A stretch of 7,001 nucleotides of DNA. Source: Cryomorphaceae bacterium. GTDB lineage: Bacteria; Bacteroidota; Bacteroidia; Flavobacteriales; BACL11. The DNA is taken from positions 1-7,001 of the forward strand of contig JACNFT010000101.1 of assembly GCA_014384505.1 (NCBI GenBank). The letters run 5' to 3'. Below are positions 1 to 6,532 of this stretch, piece by piece (the first letter of the stretch is position 1; each line of letters opens with the position of its first letter). The position numbers and the translations under genes are program-made. The notes below the pieces were generated by a model that worked only from the letters and a program-made list of their open reading frames with translations, did not search any database and was not told the origin of the DNA.

Positions 1-494
1 GCTAATAAAAGCGGGAATTTAACAGGTAAGGTCTGCGGTTCTTTTCCTCTACCATCATAAGATGACGACCATTTTGTTATTTTTTTATTGTAAACAACAT
101 CCAGTGCAAAGGGCGTTAAACGAACCTCAATATATCTAGGTGCTGCTGCCCTATCTCCTGTAGCTGTATTCCCCCAGTTTCCTTGCATGTCTAGTAGCAA
201 TTCCTTTTGACCAACTTGTACCATAGCATCACCAATTGAGGCGTCACCATGAGGATGATATTTCATAGTATGACCAATTACATTGGCTACCTTATGATAC
301 CTTCCATCATCTAACTCCTTTAAAGAATGGAGTATTCGCCTTTGTACAGGTTTTAATCCATCATAAACATGAGGTACAGCACGCTCAAGTATTACATAGG
401 ATGCATAGTCCAAAAACCAGTTTTGGTACATTCCTGATAGATGAATCACTTCCTGTTCACCTTCCATATTATTTGCAATTCCATCTTCTTCCAT
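1..494 (-). CDS. parC: DNA topoisomerase IV subunit A (ParC), N-terminal part, cut by the window edge
   Basis: This is the DNA-breaking and rejoining subunit of topoisomerase IV, which with ParE unlinks daughter chromosomes using ATP. 164 codons are visible and the frame stays open to the left edge. The winged-helix (CAP-like) domain is clear: YDGLKPVQRRIL at residues 44-55, HPHGDASIGDAMVQ at about 80-93, QGNWGN at 104-109, and the catalytic tyrosine Y121 in AAAPRYIEVRL, with the conserved arginine R120 before it. The HPHGDASIGDA and QGNWGN forms resemble Bacteroidota ParC rather than GyrA, which usually has HPHGDSSVYD. The ATG overlaps the stop codon of the preceding gene by one base (TAATG), which fixes the start and suggests translational coupling. 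parE lies one gene upstream, which supports ParC over GyrA. Family assignment is firm; the C-terminal beta-pinwheel domain lies outside the window. Confidence 0.95.
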   Translation of the reverse strand, partial: MEEDGIANNMEGEQEVIHLSGMYQNWFLDYASYVILERAVPHVYDGLKPVQRRILHSLKELDDGRYHKVANVIGHTMKYHPHGDASIGDAMVQVGQKELLLDMQGNWGNTATGDRAAAPRYIEVRLTPFALDVVYNKKITKWSSSYDGRGKEPQTLPVKFPLLL

Positions 495-988
495 TAGCTA
501 TTTTTTGCAATTATTTGTTCTAAAACTTTACTTATTCTAAGTTCCTCACTTTTTGATAAAAACGAGATATTAAAACGCTTTATTATTATTTTTCCGGAAG
601 CATCCTGTACCTTTAACATTAAAGTTTTATTTAATGTAAAGGAGCGATTAAAAAAAGAATACTGCCTTAACGTATCATGAGGAACCTCTATGTAATTTTT
701 AGACATGAACAAACCAGAAATAGTACGATAAGAGGTAACATAAATAATATAAGTATCAATTTTTATGGAGTAATAATAAAAACCTGTTATTATAATATAT
801 AATATAATTGGTAAGATTGAATAAACATAATAGATCTGATTAATAAAATAATTTCCTATTGCTGATTGAGGAATAATATTAATTAATAATGATGGAATAA
901 CAAATATTATTACTCCAAATAGTATTGTCAGAAAAGTGGCTAACATTGACACTTTTCTATTGGTTGATTTTAAATTTATTCTAGGCAT
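494..988 (-). CDS. Small membrane protein with two transmembrane helices and a soluble tail, between parE and parC
   Basis: Function unknown. With the ATG start the protein has 164 residues; a TTG one codon upstream (989-991) would add one residue but ATG is the likelier start. A short basic N-terminus (RINLKSTNRK) is followed by two hydrophobic segments at about residues 15-39 and 55-74, then a soluble tail of about 90 residues with alternating beta-like segments (YIIYVTSYRTISG, VPHDTLRQYSFF, LMLKVQD, GKIIIKRFNI) and a final helix. Two helices followed by such a tail resemble bacterial PH-like (bPH2/YdbS-type) membrane proteins, but this is a visual impression, not a proven homology. The basic N-terminus and hairpin topology suggest both ends are cytoplasmic. 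It overlaps the end of parE by 8 nt and its TAA shares one base with the parC ATG, so it should be co-translated with topoisomerase IV. No catalytic motif is visible. Confidence 0.8.
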   Translation of the reverse strand: MPRINLKSTNRKVSMLATFLTILFGVIIFVIPSLLINIIPQSAIGNYFINQIYYVYSILPIILYIIITGFYYYSIKIDTYIIYVTSYRTISGLFMSKNYIEVPHDTLRQYSFFNRSFTLNKTLMLKVQDASGKIIIKRFNISFLSKSEELRISKVLEQIIAKNS

Positions 989-2828
989 CAATTATATCTT
1001 CTTCAACTCTTAAATTCTCAATTATAAAATCTTGTCTTTCTTTAGTATTTTTCCCCATATAGTATTTTAATAAATCCTGAATAGTCACCTCCTTACCAAG
1101 TATTACTGGGTCCAAACGCATTTTTTCACCAATAAAATGTTTAAACTCATTTGGTGATATTTCTCCTAAACCTTTAAATCGAGTAATTTCAGCATTAACA
1201 CCAATATCAGCAATTGCATCTTTTCGCTCTTGCTCGTTATAACAGTAATAGGTTTTGTTTTTATTTCGAACCCTAAATAGTGGTGTTTCTAGTATATAGA
1301 CATGTCCTTCTTTTATTAATTCAGGGAAAAACTGCAAAAAGAAGGTAATTAGTAAAAGGCGAATATGCATTCCATCTACATCAGCATCGGTAGCAATTAC
1401 TATTTTATTATATCGTAAATCATCTATTCCTGTTTCAATATTTAGGGCCGCTTGCAGTAGATTAAACTCCTCATTTTCGTACACCACCTTTTTACTTAGC
1501 CCAAAAGAATTTAAGGGTTTCCCTCTTAAACTAAATACTGCTTGAGTTTTTATATCACGCGTTTTAGTAATGGATCCTGAAGCCGAATCTCCTTCAGTAA
1601 TAAAAAGAGTTGAATCAGCTCTATTTTCTTTCTTTTGATCATTGTAATGTACCCTACAATCCCTAAGTTTTTTATTATGTAAACTGGATTTTTTTGCTCT
1701 TTCTCTAGCTAATTTCTTAATACCCGCCATGGCCTTACGCTCATGTTCGGCAAGTTGTATTTTTTGTTGTATTGCGTCAGCAACATCAGAATTTTTATGC
1801 AAATAATTATCCAATTCCTTTTTTAGGAAATCCTGAATAAAAGTAAGTACCGTTACCCCACCAGGCTCCATTTCAGTTGACCCTAATTTAGTTTTGGTTT
1901 GGGACTCGAATATTGGTTCGATTACTTTTATACTTACTGCTGCATTTACCGCTTGCCTTATATCTGCAGCATCATAATTTTTACCATAAAAATCTCTTAT
2001 AGTTTTAGCCAATGCTTGCCTAAAAGCAACTTGATGCGTACCTCCTTGCACAGTATGTTGCCCATTAACAAAAGAGTAATACTGCTCAGAATATTGATTT
2101 TTACAATGCGTTATTGCCACCTCAATATCATCACCTCTTAAATGAATAATTGGATACAACATTTCAGCATCAGTTCTTTGTTCCAAAAGGTCAAATAGTC
2201 CATTTTCAGAATAAAAACTTTCACCGTTAAACATTATTGTCAACCCTGGGTTTAGGTAACAATAATTCCACATCATTTTCTCTATGTACTCATTAATAAA
2301 TCTGTATTTCCCAAACAGTTCTTCATCAGGAATAAAAGTAACTTTAGTACCTTTCCTACTACTATTTTCTTGTATTGGCTCTTCATTTATGATGTTTCCT
2401 TGCTCGAACTCAACTAACTTACTTTTCCCATCACGAATGGAACGAATACGGAAATAAGAGGAAAGGGCGTTTGCTGCCTTTGTACCAACTCCATTAAGAC
2501 CAACTGATTTTTTAAATACTTTAGAATCGTACTTAGCTCCTGTGTTAATTTTTGATACACAATCCACTACTTTTCCAAGTGGAATTCCTCTACCATAATC
2601 ACGAACTGAAAGCTTATTATTCTTAACGGTAACCTCAATAGTCTTTCCATTTCCCATCACAAACTCATCAACAGAGTTGTCAATCACCTCTTTTAAAAGT
2701 ATGTAAACGCCATCATCAGGTGAAGAACCATTACCCATTTTCCCAATGTACATTCCAGGGCGTAATCGGATATGCTCCTTCCAGTCTAGCGAGCGGATAC
2801 TATCCTCATTATAATATTCTTCAGCCAT
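981..2828 (-). CDS. parE: DNA topoisomerase IV subunit B (ParE)
   Basis: This is the ATPase subunit of topoisomerase IV, partner of ParC in chromosome decatenation. The protein is complete at 615 residues, close to the usual ParE length. The GHKL ATPase domain carries the general base E47 and the Mg-binding N51 in KEVIDNSVDE, the D77-YGRG motif, and the ATP lid GLNGVGTK at 110-117. The transducer domain has the QTK loop at 310-312, whose lysine contacts the ATP phosphate. The TOPRIM domain begins at LFITEGDSASG (E412), with metal-binding D481 and D483 in DADVDG, and the family signature RFKGLGEI is at 550-557. There is no large insertion of the sort seen in proteobacterial GyrB, which agrees with ParE. 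The ATG is supported by an AAGGA six bases upstream and a TATATTTG promoter element. Its stop overlaps the start of the next gene, and parC follows after it. Confidence 0.97.
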   Translation of the reverse strand: MAEEYYNEDSIRSLDWKEHIRLRPGMYIGKMGNGSSPDDGVYILLKEVIDNSVDEFVMGNGKTIEVTVKNNKLSVRDYGRGIPLGKVVDCVSKINTGAKYDSKVFKKSVGLNGVGTKAANALSSYFRIRSIRDGKSKLVEFEQGNIINEEPIQENSSRKGTKVTFIPDEELFGKYRFINEYIEKMMWNYCYLNPGLTIMFNGESFYSENGLFDLLEQRTDAEMLYPIIHLRGDDIEVAITHCKNQYSEQYYSFVNGQHTVQGGTHQVAFRQALAKTIRDFYGKNYDAADIRQAVNAAVSIKVIEPIFESQTKTKLGSTEMEPGGVTVLTFIQDFLKKELDNYLHKNSDVADAIQQKIQLAEHERKAMAGIKKLARERAKKSSLHNKKLRDCRVHYNDQKKENRADSTLFITEGDSASGSITKTRDIKTQAVFSLRGKPLNSFGLSKKVVYENEEFNLLQAALNIETGIDDLRYNKIVIATDADVDGMHIRLLLITFFLQFFPELIKEGHVYILETPLFRVRNKNKTYYCYNEQERKDAIADIGVNAEITRFKGLGEISPNEFKHFIGEKMRLDPVILGKEVTIQDLLKYYMGKNTKERQDFIIENLRVEEDIIDA

Positions 2829-2833
2829 TTTTA

Positions 2834-2838
2834 TCCTT
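2834..2838 (-). promoter_or_regulatory. Ribosome binding site of parE
   Basis: AAGGA on the minus strand, separated from the parE ATG by TAAAA. It is the only clear Shine-Dalgarno-like sequence ahead of any start in the window; the ychF, transketolase and other starts have A/T-rich leaders without one, as is common in Bacteroidota. It supports the chosen parE start. Confidence 0.5.
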
Positions 2839-2865
2839 TTTTACAACTAACATTTTGATAGAAAG

Positions 2866-2873
2866 CAAATATA
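2866..2873 (-). promoter_or_regulatory. Promoter -7 element for the parE-orf-parC operon
   Basis: TATATTTG on the minus strand matches the Bacteroidota -7 consensus TAnnTTTG and is followed by C, as is common. It ends 37 nt before the parE ATG, so transcription would start about 30 nt ahead of the gene. No good TTG-type -33 element is visible at the expected distance, only A/T-rich sequence. The rest of the ychF-parE gap (2829-3016) shows no gene and no convincing terminator. Confidence 0.6.
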
Positions 2874-3016
2874 AAATACTAATGAATTTATTTTTAATAA
2901 CTAGAGTTGCGTTATTAACAGGGTTTTCAACCAATAATTAAAGGTTGTATTTTAGTAATTAGATTATAAAACCTGACTAATTTAAATGTCTGAGATTTTA
3001 AAACGAATAGCTTTTT

Positions 3017-4114
3017 CTAGACATTAAATCGAAAATGCATGATGTCACCATCTTTTACTACATAATCCTTTCCTTCTACTGAAAGTTTTCCATTATCCTT
3101 ACACGCTTGTTCGGAACCTAAAGTGACAAAGTCATTATAAGCCATTACTTCAGCTCTAATGAATCCTTTTTCAAAATCAGTATGGATTACTGCTGCAGCC
3201 TGTGGCGCCTTAGTCCCTTCAGTTATTGTCCAAGCTCTAACTTCTTTTACTCCTGCGGTAAAGTAAGTTTGTAGTTTTAGTAATTTATAAGTAGATTGTA
3301 TCAAATAATGCACACCAGGCTTTTCAAGTCCTAGTTCTTCTAAAAACATTAATTGCTCTTCAACATCTTCTAATTCTGCAATTTCAGCTTCAATAGCCGT
3401 AGCGATTAAAAGCACTTCAGCATCTTCATTTTTCACGGATTCTTTTACGGCAGTAACATGCTTGTTACCTGTTTTTACCGACTGTTCATCCACATTACAC
3501 ATATACATTACAGGCTTTGCTGTTATAAGTTGTAATGTTTCAATTATTGCTAGTTCATCCTTAGTAGCTTCTACACTTCTTGCGGAATTTCCTGCTTCCA
3601 AATGAGCAATATATTTCTCACAAGTAGCTAATATTTTTTGTCCTTCTTTATCGCCTGATTTTGCAGTACGCACATTTTTATCACGCAATTTCTCTAACGC
3701 TTCCAAATCTTTTAATTGCAATTCCATATCAATTGTTTCTTTGTCCCTTACTGGGTCAACTGATCCATCAACATGTATAATATTATCATCATCAAAACAC
3801 CTTAACACATGTATAATGGCATTGGTTTCTCTAATATTCCCTAAAAATTTATTTCCTAATCCTTCACCTTTACTAGCTCCTTTCACAAGGCCAGCAATAT
3901 CCACAATTTCAACTGTGGTAGGCATTACTCTTTCAGGTTTTACTATTGCAGACAATGCTTCTAGTCTATCATCTGGCACTGACATAATCCCCACATTAGG
4001 TTCAATAGTACAAAAAGGAAAATTTGCTGACTGTGCTTTTGCTTTTGACAAACAATTAAATAATGTTGATTTCCCTACATTGGGTAATCCTACAATTCCA
4101 CATTTTAATGCCAT
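3017..4114 (-). CDS. ychF: Redox/ribosome-associated P-loop ATPase YchF (Obg family)
   Basis: This is a universally conserved cytosolic nucleotidase of the TRAFAC/Obg class (OLA1 in eukaryotes), known to bind ribosomes and to hydrolyse ATP better than GTP. At 365 residues it matches the family length of about 363. The P-loop GLPNVGKST is at residues 9-17. The G3 motif reads DIAGLV (D72 to V77), with leucine in place of the catalytic glutamine, the hallmark of HAS-type nucleotidases. The G4 motif is N207-VDE instead of NKxD, which in this family removes guanine specificity. A helical region at about 130-190 is followed by a C-terminal TGS domain (about 280-365, ending GDIMHFRFNV). The ATG lies about 16 nt downstream of the predicted transcription start and has no Shine-Dalgarno. 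It is divergent from the transketolase gene, with no evident functional link to parE downstream. Confidence 0.97.
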   Translation of the reverse strand: MALKCGIVGLPNVGKSTLFNCLSKAKAQSANFPFCTIEPNVGIMSVPDDRLEALSAIVKPERVMPTTVEIVDIAGLVKGASKGEGLGNKFLGNIRETNAIIHVLRCFDDDNIIHVDGSVDPVRDKETIDMELQLKDLEALEKLRDKNVRTAKSGDKEGQKILATCEKYIAHLEAGNSARSVEATKDELAIIETLQLITAKPVMYMCNVDEQSVKTGNKHVTAVKESVKNEDAEVLLIATAIEAEIAELEDVEEQLMFLEELGLEKPGVHYLIQSTYKLLKLQTYFTAGVKEVRAWTITEGTKAPQAAAVIHTDFEKGFIRAEVMAYNDFVTLGSEQACKDNGKLSVEGKDYVVKDGDIMHFRFNV

Positions 4115-4136
4115 AACTATTATTTTTTAAGGACGG

Positions 4137-4144
4137 CAAAGATA
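4137..4144 (-). promoter_or_regulatory. Promoter -7 element for ychF
   Basis: TATCTTTG on the minus strand, followed by CC, matches the Bacteroidota consensus TAnnTTTG. It ends 22 nt before the ychF ATG, implying a leader of only about 15 nt. A clear -33 element is not seen. The same octamer occurs on the other strand ahead of the transketolase gene, making 4115-4322 a divergent promoter region. Confidence 0.65.
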
Positions 4145-4239
4145 GAAATTGTTGCGTGTTAATTGAATTGTAACTTAATAATAATTAGCAATAGCAACTA
4201 TCAATTATCTACCAAAATTAAATGTTAATAAATCATCAT

Positions 4240-4265
4240 AAAACCAATAACAAAAAACCAACAAC
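4240..4265 (+). repeat. Imperfect 12-nt direct repeat in a G-free promoter tract
   Basis: AAAACCAATAAC at 4240-4251 is repeated as AAAACCAACAAC at 4254-4265, with one mismatch and a 14-nt period. It sits in a 52-nt stretch (4225-4276) with no G on the plus strand, just upstream of the transketolase promoter. It could be an operator or activator site, or simply low-complexity A/C-rich DNA; the sequence alone does not decide. Confidence 0.4.
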
Positions 4266-4291
4266 AAACAATAATCAGCTATCACGATTAC

Positions 4292-4299
4292 TATCTTTG
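4292..4299 (+). promoter_or_regulatory. Promoter -7 element for the transketolase-vWA operon
   Basis: TATCTTTG followed by CC matches the Bacteroidota -7 consensus TAnnTTTG. It ends 23 nt before the first transketolase ATG, predicting a leader of about 16 nt. No good -33 TTG is visible 19-21 nt upstream, where the sequence is part of the A/C-rich tract. No further promoter-like gap exists before the next two genes, so all three plus-strand genes probably depend on it. Confidence 0.65.
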
Positions 4300-4322
4300 C
4301 CTAAAATTTTACAATCAATATA

Positions 4323-5168
4323 ATGCCAAATATTTCAAAATTAAATAATGTTGTTTCTCAAGTAAGAAGAGACATAGTAAGAATGGTGCATGCCAATAGT
4401 TCTGGTCATCCTGGCGGTTCTTTGGGGTGTACGGAATTTCTTACAGCTCTTTACTTTCATGTTATGAATCATAATACTAACTTTAGTATGGATGCTAAGG
4501 GGGAGGATGTTTTCTTTTTATCTAATGGTCATATCTCGCCTGTTTTCTATTCTGTATTGGCTAGGTCAGGTTATTTTGATGTAGCAGAATTGGCTACTTT
4601 TCGTAAACTAAACAGTCGTTTGCAAGGGCATCCTACTACCCATGAGGGGTTGGAGGGTATTCGTATGGCATCAGGTTCTTTGGGTCAAGGTTTATCCAAT
4701 GCTATTGGTGCAGCACTTACCAAAAAGCTGAATAAGGATGATAGCATAGTTTATAGTTTACATGGTGATGGGGAACTGCAGGAAGGACAATGTTGGGAAG
4801 CCTTTATGTATGCTGCTGGTAAAAAGGTGGATAACCTTATTGCTACTATTGATTATAATAAAAAACAAATTGATGGTTCAATTGATGATGTAATGCCTAT
4901 GGGTAACCTTACTGCTAAGTTGGAGGCTTTCGATTGGATTGTTTTGGAAGAATTCCAAGGAAATGATATTGAAGCAGTAATTAATACTTTAGCTAGAGCT
5001 AAGGAACTTTCTGGTCATGGAAAACCGGTTGTTATTATTATGCATACTGAAATGGGTAATGGAGTGGACTATATGATGGGAACACACAAATGGCATGGTT
5101 CTGCACCTAATGATGAGCAATTAGCAAGTGCTTTAGCACAAAACTTGGAAACTTTAGGTGATTACTAA
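4323..5168 (+). CDS. Transketolase, N-terminal subunit (thiamine diphosphate-binding half)
   Basis: This is the N-terminal half of a two-gene transketolase, which moves two-carbon ketol units between sugar phosphates in the non-oxidative pentose phosphate pathway in the cytosol. At 281 residues it is typical of the split form. Visible motifs are SGHPGGSL at 27-34, NGHISPVFYS at 68-77, GSLGQGLSNAIG at 118-129, and the diphosphate/Mg site GDGELQEG at 148-155 paired with N179 in DYNKKQIDG. A conserved histidine, H258, lies in HKWHG near the end. The catalytic glutamate is supplied by the other half, encoded at 6533. The ATG follows a TATCTTTG promoter element without a Shine-Dalgarno. The C-terminus (LETLGDY) looks complete, so this is a genuine subunit and not a broken full-length gene. 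Substrate is inferred from family; specialised split transketolases, such as those for apulose-4-phosphate, cannot be excluded. Confidence 0.93.
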   Translation: MPNISKLNNVVSQVRRDIVRMVHANSSGHPGGSLGCTEFLTALYFHVMNHNTNFSMDAKGEDVFFLSNGHISPVFYSVLARSGYFDVAELATFRKLNSRLQGHPTTHEGLEGIRMASGSLGQGLSNAIGAALTKKLNKDDSIVYSLHGDGELQEGQCWEAFMYAAGKKVDNLIATIDYNKKQIDGSIDDVMPMGNLTAKLEAFDWIVLEEFQGNDIEAVINTLARAKELSGHGKPVVIIMHTEMGNGVDYMMGTHKWHGSAPNDEQLASALAQNLETLGDY

Positions 5169-6531
5169 AAACTATAAAATATTATTGATGGCTATTCTCC
5201 TTTTTATGGGGAGCTTTACTGCTATTGCTCAAAAAAAGAAAGAACCTGTTAATCGTATTCTTTTTATTTTTGACGCTTCTCAATCTATGTTGGGCAGATG
5301 GCAATCGGGTCGTAAAATTGATATTGCTAAAAATCTACTAAGCAATATGGTCGACTCCCTTAAGGATATTAAAAACCTAGAAATTGGCCTTAGAGTTTAT
5401 GGTCATCAAAAAGGCTATCCTCCTCAGGATTGTGATGATACAAAATTGGAAATAAACTTCCTACCCGCACACTTAGTTGCCGAAAGGATGAAAGCTAAAC
5501 TTAGTATGATTCGCGCAAGGGGAACCACTCCTATTGCTCGTTCTTTAGAAGAGGGTGCTAAGGATTTCCCTTCAGGAGATGCACGTAATATTGTTATCTT
5601 AATTACGGATGGTAAAGAAGAATGTGATATGGATCCTTGTGCTGTTTCTCGTTTGTACCAAAGAAAAGGAATTATTCTTAAACCTTTTGTTATTGGAGTT
5701 GGCTTGGACGATAGCTGGAAAGAAACATTTGATTGTGTAGGGCGTTATTTTGATGCTAGTAAGGAGTCAGACTTTACGAATATTCTTAATGTAGTAATCT
5801 CACATGTTATTGATAATACAACTGCACAGGTTAATCTGTTAGACGAAAATGGAGAACCAACTGAGACAGATGTAAACCTTACTTTTTATAATGATTTTAC
5901 TGGTGTGGCAAAATACAATTACATTCACACTATGAATGCGTATGGCAACCCTGACACAATGGTTATCGACCCTGTACTCTCTTATAAAGTTGTAGCCCAT
6001 ACTATCCCTCCTGTTTCTGTGGATAGCATAATACTTACTCCAGGTAAACACACTATTATTCCACTTTCTACTCCTCAAGGGGAATTAGAAATAAAGATGA
6101 ATTCTAAAATTAACTATCAATATATTGTACGTCATGCTGGAATTGACACTACTTTACATGTGCAGGAAATTAATACTGTAGAAAACTATCTTATTGGCAG
6201 GTATGACATTGAATTGCTTACCTTACCAAGAAAAAAGTTTATTGATGTTGAGGTGAATCAAAGTAGCAGGACTACTTATACTATTCCTACTCCGGGTATT
6301 GCGAATATCCTACTCCCATCCAGAGGTTATGGCGGGGTATATCTTCAAAATAAGGATGAATTGGAACAGATTTATCACTTTAAAGGAAATAACCTACAAC
6401 ATAAGCTAACACTTTTACCAGGAAACTATAAAGTGGTTTTCAGAGCAAAATCGGGTAAACAATATATTTATACTAACGAAAAAAGTTTTAAACTTAAATC
6501 AGGAGAAACTGAACTGATAAAAATTTATTAA
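5158..6531 (+). CDS. Secreted von Willebrand factor A domain protein with beta-rich C-terminal tail
   Basis: Predicted exported protein of 457 residues; biological role unknown. An N-terminal signal peptide has basic residues (K4, K7), a hydrophobic core at about 8-21 and a likely cleavage AIA|Q after A24; there is no lipobox cysteine. The vWA domain spans about 32-215 with a complete metal-binding MIDAS: D39-A-S41-Q-S43, T123/T124 in RGTTPIARSLE, and D151 in LITDGKEEC. C92, C156, C161 and C193 match the cysteine pattern of a bacterial vWA family and could form disulfides. Residues 224-457 look like beta-sandwich repeats. The GTG start at 5158 directly follows an in-frame TAG at 5155-5157, so the frame cannot begin earlier; the ATG at 5188 would remove the basic part of the signal peptide, so GTG is preferred. 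It overlaps the upstream gene by 11 nt and ends 1 nt before the next. Possible roles are ligand binding or surface assembly. Confidence 0.88.
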   Translation: MITKNYKILLMAILLFMGSFTAIAQKKKEPVNRILFIFDASQSMLGRWQSGRKIDIAKNLLSNMVDSLKDIKNLEIGLRVYGHQKGYPPQDCDDTKLEINFLPAHLVAERMKAKLSMIRARGTTPIARSLEEGAKDFPSGDARNIVILITDGKEECDMDPCAVSRLYQRKGIILKPFVIGVGLDDSWKETFDCVGRYFDASKESDFTNILNVVISHVIDNTTAQVNLLDENGEPTETDVNLTFYNDFTGVAKYNYIHTMNAYGNPDTMVIDPVLSYKVVAHTIPPVSVDSIILTPGKHTIIPLSTPQGELEIKMNSKINYQYIVRHAGIDTTLHVQEINTVENYLIGRYDIELLTLPRKKFIDVEVNQSSRTTYTIPTPGIANILLPSRGYGGVYLQNKDELEQIYHFKGNNLQHKLTLLPGNYKVVFRAKSGKQYIYTNEKSFKLKSGETELIKIY

Positions 6532-6532
6532 A

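Noticed and set aside
1899..2941. Plus-strand open frames at 1899-2141 and 2720-2941, opposite parE and its upstream gap
   Set aside because: Their products have no recognisable motif, they lie antisense to a well-conserved gene, and no promoter or ribosome site precedes them.
2957..2982. Inverted repeat AATTAG ... CTAATT after ychF as a terminator
   Set aside because: The arms are only 6 nt and AT-only apart from one G/C pair each, the loop is 14 nt, and no T-run follows on the minus strand, so a stable terminator hairpin is unlikely.
3741..4130. Plus-strand open frame opposite the 5' part of ychF
   Set aside because: It is antisense to the P-loop and G3 coding region of ychF, and its composition follows from the conserved protein on the other strand.
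4151..4198. GTTGC ... GCAAC inverted pair in the divergent promoter region as an operator
   Set aside because: The arms are only 5 nt and 38 nt apart, well within what chance gives in a 208-nt region.
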